Shown here: one piece after another, positions 34,459-45,500 of the stretch
Layout of the letters: every line of letters starts with the position of its first letter
Numbering within the stretch: the first letter of the stretch is position 1
The notes under the pieces: model-generated
Told to the model about the DNA's origin: nothing
Seen by the model: only the letters and a program-made list of their open reading frames with translations
Database searches by the model: none
Source: Paenibacillus lignilyticus
GTDB taxonomy: Bacteria > Bacillota > Bacilli > Paenibacillales > Paenibacillaceae
DNA length: 64,000 bases
Direction of reading: 5' to 3'
Assembly: GCF_017942085.1 (NCBI RefSeq)
Contig: NZ_JAGKSP010000003.1
Location: forward strand, 493,458-557,457
Made by a program: the position numbers and the translations under genes

Positions 34459-34487
34459 ATTACAAGTTGTCGTTTATCCTAGTATAA
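34459..34487 (-). promoter_or_regulatory. putative fabF promoter
   Basis: On the minus strand TTATAC (34482-34487), 17 bases, TGTAAT (34459-34464). It is almost superimposed on the opposite-strand promoter of the regulator gene. Confidence 0.6.
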
Positions 34488-34488
34488 T
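34460..34488 (+). promoter_or_regulatory. putative promoter of the MmyB-type regulator
   Basis: TTACAA (34460-34465), 17-base spacer, perfect TATAAT (34483-34488), 44 bases before the TTG start. Confidence 0.7.
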
Positions 34489-34532
34489 TAACACCATACT
34501 AGTAGCATCATTTGAAGACGGAGTGATTATCA

Positions 34533-35387
34533 TTGAACAATCGATCCCGACTGCAGGCACTGTCAACGTTCCTCAAATCGAAGCGCACCTCGCTATCCCC
34601 GGAAGCGGTCGGATTGCCCGCAGGCGGACGCAGAAGGACACCCGGCCTTCGCAGAGAAGAAGTCGCGCAGCTGGCAGGAGTTAGTCATACCTGGTATACC
34701 TGGCTTGAGCAAGGACGTGACATCAAAGCCTCCATGTCCGTGCTGGATGCGATATCGACGGCACTTCGCTTAACTTCCGATGAGCGAAAATATTTATATG
34801 CCTTAGCTCTCGAAAGCGGGGCCGGGCCCAGCAGCGTACTGGAGGAAACCGCGCAAATCAGTCCTTCGCTGCGCCGCATCCTGCAGGAGCTGCGCAGCTG
34901 CCCTACCATTATCTCGGATCGGCATTGTCAAATCGTCGGATGGAATGAGGCGGCCTCCCATGTCTTCATGAACTTCGAGCAGCTTCCTCCCTCTGAGCGA
35001 AATATGATCGCACTCTTGTTTGAGCGTCAGGAATTTAGAAGGCTGGCAGGGAATTGGGAGCATTTCGTCAGCGGTTTCCTTGCTATTTTCCGTGCTTATT
35101 ACGGGCAGTACGTCGACGATGAATGGTATGAGCATTTCCTCGGCCGCATGAAGCAGACACAATCGGACTTTGCCGCGCTGTGGGAGAAAAGCCAGGTAAG
35201 CGCCGCTCCGGAGGTACTCATCGAATTCCGTCACGCTAAGGCGGGCAAGATGCACTTCCAATTAACTTCCCTGCAGGTTCATGGCGATACCGATCTGCGC
35301 TGTAGCATCTATACTCCGGCACCGGACTCCATGACCGAGAGGAAATTGGAGCAGCTTATGGCCAGAGAATCTGCTGAGGCGGAGTAG
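34533..35387 (+). CDS. XRE-type regulator with MmyB-like ligand-binding domain
   Basis: 284 residues. The N-terminal helix-turn-helix (residues 1-85) has RTPGLRREEVAQLAGVSHTWYTWLEQGRDI, here cited as RTPGLRREEVA and WYTWLEQGRD, which is characteristic of the MmyB/MltR class. The C-terminal domain (about 100-280) is the PAS-like MmyB ligand-binding fold. A structure of a related protein was reported with a bound fatty acid. The start is TTG at 34533, nine bases after GGAG. Divergence from fabF over shared promoters suggests that it controls fabF, and perhaps itself, in response to a lipid. The regulation is inferred. Confidence 0.85.
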   Translation: MNNRSRLQALSTFLKSKRTSLSPEAVGLPAGGRRRTPGLRREEVAQLAGVSHTWYTWLEQGRDIKASMSVLDAISTALRLTSDERKYLYALALESGAGPSSVLEETAQISPSLRRILQELRSCPTIISDRHCQIVGWNEAASHVFMNFEQLPPSERNMIALLFERQEFRRLAGNWEHFVSGFLAIFRAYYGQYVDDEWYEHFLGRMKQTQSDFAALWEKSQVSAAPEVLIEFRHAKAGKMHFQLTSLQVHGDTDLRCSIYTPAPDSMTERKLEQLMARESAEAE

Positions 35388-35402
35388 CGCTCCCTTAGTT
35401 AC

Positions 35403-35439
35403 AAAAAAACCGCTGCCTGCGATCTCTCGCAAGCAGCGG
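35403..35439 (-). terminator. terminator after the M32 carboxypeptidase gene
   Basis: Stem CCGCTGCTTGCGA with near-complement, four-base loop, then seven T residues on the minus strand. It also lies downstream of the convergent regulator gene. Confidence 0.88.
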
Positions 35440-35447
35440 CCTCTAAC

Positions 35448-36959
35448 CTACAGCTTATATATAGCCGTGTATTTCTTCTCCAAATAACGAACCAAGTAAT
35501 CCGGATCAAGCGGCTTACCCGTAATGTCGATGATCAGTTCCGACGGCGTTCTCAGCTTGCCATACTGATACACTTTATCTGTCAGCCAATCTTTAATCGG
35601 ATGCAGATTGCCTTTCTCGACATTTTCCCAGAAGTCCGGCATTTCCCGCTCCAAGGTTTCCGTCATTTGAGCCGCATACATGTTTCCGAGGGAATAGGAT
35701 GGGAAATAACCGAAAGCTCCTCCGGACCAGTGCACATCCTGGAGAACGCCTTCGCCATCTGTAGCAGGCTCAATGCCGAGATATTCTTTGTACTTCTCAT
35801 TCCATAATTTAGGGAGCTCGGATGCTTTCACGCCTTCATTAAAGATCAGCTTCTCCATCTCGTAACGAATGATAATATGCAGGTTGTAGGTCAGCTCATC
35901 CGCTTCAATGCGAATGAGAGACGGCTGCACGACATTCGTTGCGCGGTAGAAATCCTCCATCGGCACATCAAGCTGATTCGGGAAATGCTCTTGCAAATCG
36001 CCATAGTACCGGCTCCAGAAGTTTAAGCTGCGGCCGATCACATTTTCCCAGAAGCGGGATTGCGATTCGTGTATGCCCATCGACGTACCCGTGCAGAGCG
36101 TTGTGCCGATCAGGTCTTGACGGATATTTTGTTCATATAACGCATGTCCGCCTTCATGAATCGTGCCGAACAACGCGCTGGTCACATCATCATTGAGATA
36201 ACGCGTCGTAATCCGAACGTCACCCGGATTTAGCCCGGTCGCGAACGGATGCGCACTTTCATCAAGTCTGCCGCCGTTAAAGTCAAAGCCCATTTGATCC
36301 AAAATAAACGTGCTGAATTTCTTCTGCGCATCCTTCGCGTACGTCTGCTTCAAGAAACCCGTTTCCGGTTGATGCGGCGATGCGGCGATGGCAGCAGCGA
36401 GCGGTACCAGCTTCTCGCGGAGACCCCCGAACACATGGTCCAGTTCTTCCGTGGTCATTCCCGGCTCATACATATCGAGAAGCGTGTCGTAGCGTGTACC
36501 TTTGACGCCCCACAGGTCGATGAATTGATTCGTGTATGTAATGATCTTATCCAGATAGGGCTCGAATGACGCGTAATCGTTGTTCGCTTTGGCTTCTTCC
36601 CAGAAGGTTTCCGCCTGCGAGGTCAGCACCACGTAATCTTGATACATCTTAGGCGGAATCTTCACGCTGCGATCGTAATCCTTACGGGTTTCCGTTACGA
36701 GACGCTTATGAACCTCATTCAATCCTTCATAAGCACTTGGCTCTTCCAGTGCTGTCAGCCATTCGCCGAGCTCCGGAGCTGTGGCAAGCTTGAACATTTG
36801 ACCGGACAAATTACCGATCGATTGCGAACGGACATCCATTCCTTTACGCGGCGCGCCGGTACGTAAATCCCACGAGAGCAGGGCAATTGATTCCTCGTAA
36901 CTTTTAATTAGTCCAATCCGTTCTACAAACAAATCCAATTCTTTCGTGCTATTTGTCAT
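35448..36959 (-). CDS. M32 family metallocarboxypeptidase (Taq type)
   Basis: 503 residues. The zinc-binding HEGGHALYEQN motif (HExxH variant, near residues 266-276) plus GIHESQSRFWEN supply the metal ligands and catalytic Glu of thermostable carboxypeptidase 1 relatives. IRIEADELTYNLHIIIRYE, here cited as RIEADELTYNLH, is the substrate-pocket segment, and the C-terminal WSGGAFGYFPSYSLGN is diagnostic. It removes C-terminal residues from peptides in the cytoplasm. ATG 36959 follows AAAGGTG; a TTG one codon earlier is possible. Confidence 0.93.
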   Translation of the reverse strand: MTNSTKELDLFVERIGLIKSYEESIALLSWDLRTGAPRKGMDVRSQSIGNLSGQMFKLATAPELGEWLTALEEPSAYEGLNEVHKRLVTETRKDYDRSVKIPPKMYQDYVVLTSQAETFWEEAKANNDYASFEPYLDKIITYTNQFIDLWGVKGTRYDTLLDMYEPGMTTEELDHVFGGLREKLVPLAAAIAASPHQPETGFLKQTYAKDAQKKFSTFILDQMGFDFNGGRLDESAHPFATGLNPGDVRITTRYLNDDVTSALFGTIHEGGHALYEQNIRQDLIGTTLCTGTSMGIHESQSRFWENVIGRSLNFWSRYYGDLQEHFPNQLDVPMEDFYRATNVVQPSLIRIEADELTYNLHIIIRYEMEKLIFNEGVKASELPKLWNEKYKEYLGIEPATDGEGVLQDVHWSGGAFGYFPSYSLGNMYAAQMTETLEREMPDFWENVEKGNLHPIKDWLTDKVYQYGKLRTPSELIIDITGKPLDPDYLVRYLEKKYTAIYKL

Positions 36960-37077
36960 CAAAATGTCATCACCTTTCCATAACGTTTAGCCGCTACTAC
37001 TTGATCATACTTTTTGCAAACCGTATAATCAACCTAATCCTGGCTTTGCACGCAACCTCTACGAAAGGAGATTTGAC

Positions 37078-37398
37078 ATGCAATTTTCATTTACTTCATC
37101 TGCGATCGAGCAATTGGCTCCTTATATGCAGGGCGGCAGCAAACATCTCAAATTGCTGTACGACACGGAAGGCTGCGGCTGCGTTGTCAGCGGCGTACCC
37201 ACCTTGCAACTTCTCGAGCAAGCACATCCGGACGATCGTTTAGGCAGCGGAACTCCCTATTCCGTATGGTACGAGCCCCGGTATGAGGTGTTCTTCGAGC
37301 CAAACCTCAAAATTGATTATAATGAAGCGCGCCATTCGTTCAGCTTGAAGAGCGACAGCCAGATTTATACCGCCAACCTGCGGTTCATGAAAGTTTAA
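37078..37398 (+). CDS. HesB/IscA-like (YqkB-type) iron-sulfur biosynthesis family protein
   Basis: 106 residues of the Fe-S biosynthesis (HesB-like) fold, closest by eye to B. subtilis YqkB. The family Cys pattern is reduced: CGC in the EGCGCVV segment near residue 38 is present, but the C-terminal Cys-Gly-Cys of true A-type carriers is missing, so a cluster-carrier role is doubtful. AAAGGAG lies 7 bases before the ATG. The gene diverges from the carboxypeptidase and precedes the carbonic anhydrase gene by about 50 bases. Confidence 0.8.
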   Translation: MQFSFTSSAIEQLAPYMQGGSKHLKLLYDTEGCGCVVSGVPTLQLLEQAHPDDRLGSGTPYSVWYEPRYEVFFEPNLKIDYNEARHSFSLKSDSQIYTANLRFMKV

Positions 37399-37446
37399 GA
37401 CGATTAATAATAGAGATTGCTTTAATTTTGGGTAGGAGGGAAACCA

Positions 37447-38019
37447 ATGAGTAATATCAATGACATTCTGGCTTTTAATGAACAATTTGTTGCCAATCGC
37501 GAGTATGAGAAGTATTTGACGGATAAATTCCCACACAAGAAGATGGTCATCGTGACGTGTATGGACACCAGACTTACTGAGATGCTGCCGAAGGCGCTCA
37601 ATTTGCGCAATGGCGATGCGAAGATCATTAAGAATGCCGGTGCCATCGTGACGCAGCCGTTCGGCAACATTATGCGGAGTATTCTCGTTGCCGTCTATGA
37701 GCTTGGAGCGGATGAAGTCGTTGTAATCGGACACCACGAATGCGGGATGACAGGTCTCAATCCCGAACTGGTTATCTCGCATATGCTTGATGCCGGAGTA
37801 TCTGAAGAAACCATTCGTACGCTTCGCAATTCGGGCATGCACCTGGAGCGCTGGCTGACAGGCTTCGATAACGTGCAAGATAGCGTTGAACGAAGCGTGG
37901 GGATCATTAAGAATCATCCTTTGCTGCCTGCCCAAACACCGGTGCATGGCTTGATCATTCATCCGGAAACAGGCAAGCTGGATCTGGTTGTTAACGGCTA
38001 CGAACCTGCTGCTCAATAA
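37447..38019 (+). CDS. beta-class carbonic anhydrase
   Basis: A 190-residue zinc enzyme interconverting CO2 and bicarbonate. Zinc ligands are Cys in VTCMDTR (about residue 38) and His/Cys in GHHECGM (about residues 96-100), with the Asp-Arg dyad in MDTR. It belongs to the short YtiB/YvdA-type group. TAGGAGGGAA precedes the ATG. It may be cotranscribed with the HesB-like gene and is followed by a terminator. Confidence 0.92.
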   Translation: MSNINDILAFNEQFVANREYEKYLTDKFPHKKMVIVTCMDTRLTEMLPKALNLRNGDAKIIKNAGAIVTQPFGNIMRSILVAVYELGADEVVVIGHHECGMTGLNPELVISHMLDAGVSEETIRTLRNSGMHLERWLTGFDNVQDSVERSVGIIKNHPLLPAQTPVHGLIIHPETGKLDLVVNGYEPAAQ

Positions 38020-38032
38020 ATCATTGTTATTA

Positions 38033-38088
38033 AAAAAGCTTAGCTGGCAAGCCTGCGCATTGTGCAGAACTTGATCGCTAAGCTTTTT
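38033..38088 (+). terminator. terminator after the carbonic anhydrase gene
   Basis: Twelve-base arms AAAAAGCTTAGC and GCTAAGCTTTTT around a long GC-rich loop. It can act in both directions, as the next gene is convergent. Confidence 0.75.
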
Positions 38089-38099
38089 CTGTAGACTGA

Positions 38100-38618
38100 C
38101 TACCGCTTCTTCTCCTTCGCTGCGGCAGCGCGTGCGGCAATGACATCGCTTCGATCGCGTAGGGTATGGCGGCTAATAAGCGCTTCATCCATCCGGCTCG
38201 GCGCCCCCCAGACATACCCTTCCCGCTCCGCTGCAACTACACTTCGAGCGTGCAATTCCGGATCAACAATCGGCAAATTCATATCTGTAAATGGCAAAGA
38301 ATCTTCGATAATCTCGATTCTCTCCGCTATCATCGCAATCAGTTGCTCGCCGTTCAGACCGACTTCGTTCAGCAGCTGCGCATCCAGCCGCTTCTCTGCT
38401 TGCCGCAAGATCTTGAGCGCCCCGCGATTATTGCGCCTTCTATGATGATAGGATCCTACTGCAATCTGAATGAGCCCTACCCAAATCGAACCGAGCGAGT
38501 CGCCGGGATGAGCCTTCCAATATTCCTCGAGCAATTCATGGCATTCAAAATAATCCCGTGTCGCATGAAACTCGTACAAAAACGACTCGTATGCCGCCGG
38601 ATATTGCTTCAATTGCAT
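38100..38618 (-). CDS. DUF309 domain protein
   Basis: 172 residues. The N-terminal DUF309 helical domain is recognised by the metal-site-like motif YFECHELLEEYWK (residues 23-35) followed by WVGLIQIAVGSYHHRRRNN. The C-terminal 70 residues are outside the domain and less conserved. B. subtilis YpuF is a relative; the function is unknown. The ATG at 38618 is preceded by GGGGGAAAGGG; the frame opens 11 codons earlier at a TTG without a binding site. Confidence 0.83.
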   Translation of the reverse strand: MQLKQYPAAYESFLYEFHATRDYFECHELLEEYWKAHPGDSLGSIWVGLIQIAVGSYHHRRRNNRGALKILRQAEKRLDAQLLNEVGLNGEQLIAMIAERIEIIEDSLPFTDMNLPIVDPELHARSVVAAEREGYVWGAPSRMDEALISRHTLRDRSDVIAARAAAAKEKKR

Positions 38619-38749
38619 CCCTTTCCCCCATTTCCGTAAAATCATTCGCAAAAAGAGAATGAAAACTGAAACCTTTGATTATATTAGACGTAATTGTACT
38701 GATTGGCAATATCAGCTGTCTTTGCAGCATATCAGGAGGAGACTTACAG

Positions 38750-39181
38750 ATGAAAAAGGGTTTATTAATGCTGATGGCTTTCGCGCTTTTTTTCGCGTTC
38801 AGCGCAGGGGCGGTCGATGCTAAGCCGAGAGGTAAAATTTCCTCACCGAAGAAGAGCTATACGTCTACCCCATCCAAGCCTGCTGACAATGTAACCAAAA
38901 GCAATGGCGGGACAAGCGGAACGACTAAAGCAGGGGCGGCAACAACAGGTAAACGCGGGTTTTTCAGTGGCGGCAGCTTTATGAAAGGGCTAATGATCGG
39001 TGGACTTGCAGGTCTATTGTTCGGCGGCATGTTCGGTAATCTGGGATTCCTCGGCGACATGTTCGGATTAATCATTAATGTGATTGCAATCTATATTGTC
39101 ATCGTCGCGATACGGGGTATATTCCATTACTTCAAGAATCGCCGCAAGCCGGCGCATCCCGATCAGCGGAGACCTCACTAA
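38750..39181 (+). CDS. secreted or membrane Gly-rich protein, unknown function
   Basis: 143 residues: an N-terminal signal sequence (about residues 1-24), a Lys/Ser/Thr/Gly-rich stretch (25-75), a Gly-rich hydrophobic segment (GLMIGGLAGLLFGGMFGNLG), a second membrane helix (about 105-125) and a basic C-terminus. This is the pattern of the N-terminal half of bacterial Tim44-like proteins, but the Tim44 domain itself is missing. AGGAGG lies ahead of the ATG. It is three bases upstream of the DUF2653 gene, so the pair forms an operon. Confidence 0.75.
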   Translation: MKKGLLMLMAFALFFAFSAGAVDAKPRGKISSPKKSYTSTPSKPADNVTKSNGGTSGTTKAGAATTGKRGFFSGGSFMKGLMIGGLAGLLFGGMFGNLGFLGDMFGLIINVIAIYIVIVAIRGIFHYFKNRRKPAHPDQRRPH

Positions 39182-39184
39182 GTT

Positions 39185-39463
39185 ATGAGAATCTATACGG
39201 ATGAGATCATAAACGCTATTTGCCTCCATATGGCAGAACGTAGAGGCGTCTCTCCGACGGATGTTGAAGCACAACTGTCATGGGACGAAGAATACGGCTA
39301 TACGGCGGAGGTTTGGGTTCAAGGACGCGGCCAATATCTCGTGGAAGCGAATTTGCTGGAAGCCATCGAGCAATATTTGTTAAAGCAATATCAACTCCGG
39401 AAGTTCCGTTCGCAAATTACGCTGGATGCGGACGAAGAGTTCTGGGCGGATATTGAGGACTAA
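39185..39463 (+). CDS. DUF2653 (YxcD) family protein
   Basis: A 92-residue acidic cytoplasmic protein of the YxcD/DUF2653 family, recognised by the N-terminal EIINAICLHMAERR, LSWDEEYGYTAEVWV and the C-terminal LDADEEFWADI. Function is unknown. The ATG lies three bases after the preceding stop, so translation is probably coupled. Confidence 0.8.
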   Translation: MRIYTDEIINAICLHMAERRGVSPTDVEAQLSWDEEYGYTAEVWVQGRGQYLVEANLLEAIEQYLLKQYQLRKFRSQITLDADEEFWADIED

Positions 39464-39470
39464 AATCGAG

Positions 39471-39505
39471 CGGGATCGGTGCAGATGCGCCGATCCCGTT
39501 TTTTT
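39471..39505 (+). terminator. terminator after the DUF2653 gene
   Basis: CGGGATCGG stem with complement and a ten-base loop, then seven T residues. Confidence 0.88.
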
Positions 39506-39514
39506 AAACAACAT

Positions 39515-39549
39515 AAAGAAGTCAGCCGGAATTTCCGGCTGACTTCTTT
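39515..39549 (-). terminator. terminator after the SLH-phosphoesterase gene
   Basis: Perfect arms AAAGAAGTCAGCCGGA around a short centre, with T-rich flanks on both strands. It serves the minus-strand gene that ends 10 bases away. Confidence 0.85.
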
Positions 39550-39558
39550 TCATTGCAC

Positions 39559-42500
39559 TTAATTGATAAACGCCACGTACTTCAGGAGTCGCTTCAGCAT
39601 AACCGCCGCTTCCGCACGAGTCGCCTGATTGCCTGGAACAAAGTTCCCATTGCTCATGCCATTGATAATGCCTGCTTCAACCGCTTGAGCCACTGGCTGC
39701 TTCGCCCAGCTGTTAATAGCCGCCTTATCCTTAAACATATCCAAAAGTTGTTCGCCCCCGCTAGGCTGCTTGCCCGTAAACGCAATGGCGCGAGCTATAA
39801 TAACCGCCATTTCTTCGCGGTTTATTGAAGCATTCGGTTTGAAGCTGCCATCTTGATAACCTTTGACGAGACCGGCTTTTACCGCCGCTCCGACTGCTCC
39901 TGCGAACCAGTCCTGACTGCGGACGTCGCTTAATCCCGCTGCAGGCTTAACTTCCGACATGCCCAGAGCACGAACGATCATGGCAGCAAACTCTGCACGC
40001 GTAATCGCCTGATCCGGACCAAATTGATCGCCGCTGCTTCCTTTAACGATCAGCTTGGAAGCCATTAGTTCAATATCAGCGCGTGCCCAATGGTTGCTCA
40101 CGTCGCTAAACGTTTTGCTCAGCTGTGCAATCGCATAAATACTGTTTCCGTTACGCTGTATGGTCACGATCGTTTGGCCGCCTACCGTCTTAAATGTTGC
40201 AGGCACGAAGGTGAATGCACCGGTCTCCGGATTGTACATCACCGCAGTAGTTGCTTTTGGATCTAGCTGCTGCGAAGTAACGATGGTCCGTGAGATGTAG
40301 GTGCTGCCAAATTGCTTAATCTCCTCGCTCTTCCCGTTTGCTTGCACGGATACGGTATATTCCACCGGAGATCCAACCAGCGTTACTCCGGTTGATGCTG
40401 CCGCGTTCTTCACTTGCTGCGCCGCAGCGCCGCTTGCTTGTGCGATCGAGATAACAAGCTTCGCATCAGCACCGAATGTAGTTGCTAATTTTGCTAAATC
40501 AAGTACATCCAGCGGGAGACTATAGCTTGCTCCGCCAATATCGATCGATACCGTCAAATCTGATTTAAGCTTCAACGCATCAGTCAGCTCTTTGACTAGC
40601 AGCTCTGCATTTACAGCCTGAACAGCGTTTTCAGTCGTAATATGAACGGTATGATCGCCTTGACCTTTCATCATCTCGATCGCTTTAGTAAATGTCCCGG
40701 CGGGAACGGTAAGCTTCCCATTGTTCAGTTCGCCCAGCAGGGTAACGCCATCGTCTGTTTTTTCAGGCGTAGTACCTGAGTTCGGCGGAACAGGAGGTAC
40801 TGCCGGCGGATTATTTCCCGTCGTACCTGTCGTGAAATTCCAAATTTCGGACATGCTTTGGCCGGTGAATGCATCCTCCGCTAACGCATACCACTGGTAT
40901 TTCTTATTCGCATCCAGATTGCTCCAAGTCACTCCGGCCTTTTCACCGCTTCCAGCTTCATCCTCCTTGCCGATGAGCTGGTCCGTATACACGTTGACAC
41001 CCATGTAATCCGTTGCTACCCGCTTCACTTGCGGCGTCAAATCTACATCCAGCGTAAATTCATCTTTGTTCGGGTAATCTTTCGGGTCGTAAAAGTTATA
41101 ATCATCAAGGTAAGGCGAGTACGTCTTCACGTACATTTTGTCATTGGCCATATCGAATTGCAGCAGCTTGATATATCCTTGGCCGCCTTCCGGTCCGCCT
41201 TGATAATCCGATAACATCTGATAGACTTTACGGTCTTTCACGCCGTCATTATTATCATCCAGCTCATCGACAAGCAGCGCCGAATTATGATAATGGCCCG
41301 ACAATACGGCAAATACATTCTTGTTCTTCGTCACGACTTTCTCGAAAATCTTATCTGCGATCGGAGCACGGTTGCCCGATACGAGCAGGAATTCATGGAA
41401 GTTCAGAATCGCCTTGCGATTCGGATATTTGGCCAGCACTTCATTCATCCAGTCGATATCCGAATCACGGACGCCCCAACCCATGTACACCATAATGAAA
41501 TCATTGCCGTTGGAAGAAACGAGATCGTAGTGGCCGCGGTTGTTATCCAGCGAACCGCCGTAAGTCGGCTGATCCTTAAAGCGTTTCTCGCCGAAATATT
41601 TCCAATAATAATCATAAGCTCCAAGCTGATGGTCAACGTCATGGTTGCCGGCCAGAACACCATATGGAATATTGGCATTCTCCAGCACCTTCATATCGGC
41701 ATCGGCTCTTTCCCATTGAATTTCTTTATCTGCCTCATCTACGATATCCCCGGTATGGATAACGTATTTGATCTTCTGCGATTCTTTGTTATCCGCAATC
41801 CAGTTGACAATGTCCTCATAGATACGCGGGTAACTCTCGGAGTAATATTGCGTATCCGACATCCACGCGAAGGAGAAGTCAAATTTCTCTTGTGATACCG
41901 GGAGCTCATCTTGGACCATGACCTGAAGCGAATGATCGACTGCATACTCGCCTGCAGTTACCCATGCTCCAAGTGTAAAATCTGCAGCCCCTGCGATTTT
42001 GGAATCGATGCTCTTCCATTTTTGCTCTGCCGGGCTCCATGCGTACATGCTGACTTTACGGCCTTCAAGGGAATTTCCTTTCCAGCTTAATTCAATCTTA
42101 TCGGTCTCTTTCACCGAAGCATCCAGTTGGACCTGGAACCGCTGATACGGGAATTGTTCCGTAGAATCGTCGATCAAGTATTGCCCGTCGGTCGCGCCGA
42201 TCTTATTGTAATCCTCCGGTGTCATCGCGCTTTCGCCGGCGGGAACCATTTCTTTCGGAGGCTCTATGCCTGCCGCATTGCGGAAACCTTGGAAATCCCC
42301 CTGGCTGGCAGCGTCATACTTGAAGCCTTGGAAGAACGACACGTTCATTTTGTCATTCATCGGATCTGCAACTTTAACGGTTAGAACAGGATTGCGGTCA
42401 ATTCCCGTTGAACCGGAAGCAGGCGTTACCAATTCAGGCTTCGTCGGATTTTCGTCCGGCACCGAGAAGGTTACTTGCTTCTGTGCCCTATTACCGACTT

Positions 42501-45500
42501 TATCGGTTGCATGGATAAGGACAACATGATTTCCTGCGGTCAAGTCCTTGGACGAAGTCTTATATGGAAGGGTGATCGGAGCTTCATCCAGCCATACCTC
42601 TGCTTTATTTAGCCCTGACAGCGCATCTTGCACAGTTGCATGAATGGTAAACGGCCCACGGTACAGCTTCCCCTCCTCCATGGAGGTAGTGATCGTTGGT
42701 GCGGTATTGTCGACTTTGACCGTTACGGTCTTCTCGCCCAGTTGCGAATGGCCAACGGTTATCGCATGCTCGCCGTCAGGCAGCTTTGTCGTGTCCAGAG
42801 CATAAGCCTTGGAAGCTAATAGCGCATCCGTGATAACAAAGTTAAAGTCCATCACCGGGAATTTACCCGCACTGTCTCCCATCGGGATAACCGTATCTCG
42901 GTTTTTGTAACGCTCATCGAAAATTTCAGTGCCGTCCGCAAACACAAGTCGTACATTCCGGACCGTGAAATCATCTTTATTCTCTTCATCACGATCATCA
43001 AACGGAGAAGCTTTCGTACCCGCGCGGATCGAAATAATATTGTTTCCCGCTTTAAGGCGTTCCGCCGCGATCGGTACCGTTAACGTCGTATAGCTATTGA
43101 TCGGATCTTCGAAAATGTAAAGCGCTTCTTTGCCGATCGCAACGCCGTTCTTGAAGTAATAGTTGACTCCGTTTGCTTCAAATGCGAAATACGCATCCTG
43201 TTCAACGGCTGCATAAGTTCCATTGGTTACTTCCGTCTGATCGACGGACAAGTGAAGCGAAGAAGCAGGAGCACTCTCAGAAGTACCCTTCAGAACCTTT
43301 GTGCCGGCAAGTATTTCTCCGTCCTTCACATTCAGGCGCAAGCTGGAATGATCGGAATTGCCGGTTACATTTACGCGATACTTCTCCGAAGTCACCTCGT
43401 TCTTGCCGTCCGAAATCACATAGTAATACTCCAAGTAATTCCGTCCGATCAACTCCGGCGAGTAGATCGTATAGTGATAAAGCGTATCCGCGAAGCTTTC
43501 TTCCAAATACCGCTTCGTATAGGCGCTATCGAGGTTGCTCTTATAATAGAGAGCTACCGATTTCACCTTGTTCTCATCTTGTGCTTCTGCCGTAATTTGC
43601 AGATTTTTGGCCTTATCAATCTCGGTAATACCCGTCAAATCGTTAAAAGTCGGATTTGTTGTATCTGCGGGTTGTTTAACAGGAATAATCGGCACTTGAA
43701 CGGGAGCGACCTTCCCGGGCGTAGCTGCCTCTGTGCCGGCACTGTATTTCATCATTTGCGTGCTTCCGGCAGGCGAATATTTGTAGAAAATCCCTTTATT
43801 CGCCACGGTTTCTTCATCGTTGTCATAATACACGGCGGAGATTTCCGTCTTCGTGTTCGAAGCAACCACAATTCCCCGTTTGCCGCCGTTAGCCATACCG
43901 TCACTGTACATTTTGACAATGTCGGTGCCTTCGACTAGGTTTGTGCCATAGAGCTTATTGAAATCGGCAACGGTTGATTGTTTGTTCTGGCTGTTGATTA
44001 CCCAGAACACCATCGTTTTCTTCGAAGGAATCAGCAATTCCTCTGAAGCCGTCGGCCAAATGACATCGGCATCCGGTCCGGAATCGGTGTAACGATATTG
44101 GATTTTGTAGTTTTTGAAATTGATCGTTTGATCCGTATTGTTATAAACCTCAACAAATTCATAACCGTCCCCTGTCCCTACGTTCGTAGAGTCCGGAACG
44201 ATCTCCGTCACCATAAGCGGCGGCAGCTTGTTAAAATCGACATTGCCAAGTTCGATCGAAACCGTGAATGTACTGGACTTCACTGTATCCACGCCATCTG
44301 ACGCCTGGATGTAGTATTGAAGCGCCGTATCGGTCAACGCTTCCTTCGGAATCGTCGCGGAGAACTGACTATCCTCTCCGGTTGTCATGGCTGCCGATTG
44401 ATAGTCGACTGCTGCGCCGACTCTATAATAAAGAGTTGCTGACAGCGTCTGATTATCCGGGTCCGCGATGGTTGCCAGAATCGTCAGATCGTTATCGATG
44501 CTCCCTGTAGCCGGAGGCACATGCTCGATAACGGGCAGTTGATTAACTGCAGGCGCAGGCTGTGCGGGAAGCAGCTCCGATTCTGCTGAGCCCGGAGTTG
44601 CTGCATTCACGGCTGCGGATTTCAAGCTCATGCGATTGGTTCCATCCGTAGGATACTGATAGAAAATTCCTTTATCGACATCAGTCTGGGCGTTCGCGTA
44701 GTAAGCTTCGGCGATTTCTTTGCCTGCCTTGGACGCAACGATGATTTTGCGCATGCCGCCGTTTGCCATACCGCCGCCGCCATCGATCTTGAATAGGTTG
44801 GTGTTTTCTACAAGCGCAGTCTTATAGTTGGCATTAAAATCATCTGCTGTAAGGTCAGTGTTGACGCCGTTCATAATCCAGAACACGGACGAGCTGAGCG
44901 GTGGAATTACCGCCGATGCCGGCAACGACCAAACAGCGTCGGGAGTAGAAGAATTTGTATAACGGTAAATAAGCTGATAATCCTTGAGCGAGATCGGACG
45001 AGTCGTATTATTGTACAGTTCAACAAACTCATAGGCATCCGAATCGACTCCGGCTACATTCGTTGTATCCGGAACAAGCTCGGTAATCAGCAGTACCGGT
45101 ACTTTACTGAAATCGAAGTTTTGTTGCTCGATGGCTACCGTATTTACTGCGGATTTAATCGTATGAATGGAATCCGAAGCTTGGATATAGTACTGCAGCT
45201 CAGCACTTGTTAAAGCTGCTTTGGGAATAACGGCTGTAAAAACAGCGGTCCCCGAAGTATTCCCCATGGGAACAGAAGCATAATCGGCATCCGATTTGTT
45301 CTTATAAAACAGCGCTGCGGTTGGCGTATCATCCACATCGGTGATTTGTGCCGTTATCGTAAGATCTTCACTGCTAGTCCCATGTGTGACCGGAGTATGG
45401 TCAATAATTGGTGCCTCATTCACCGGTATACCCGGGAATTCGTAGTGAACGGATGGAATTTGCTCTGCCGCCAGCGTACCTGGTGTTGGAGCTGATTTGG

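Larger units (their letters stand above)
34431..34509. repeat. inverted repeat flanking the fabF/regulator promoters
   Basis: GATGCTATGGTGT (34431-34443) and, inverted, ACACCATACTAGTAGCATC (34491-34509), whose complement is GATGCTA-CTAG-TATGGTGT. The arms sit symmetrically outside the two promoters. Inside them an 8-base direct repeat, TTATCCTA, occurs at 34452 and 34474, 22 bases apart. These are candidate operators. Confidence 0.65.

Noticed and set aside
37078..37398. A-type Fe-S carrier (IscA/SufA) call
   Set aside because: The fold matches HesB-like proteins, but the C-terminal CxC needed for cluster transfer is absent.
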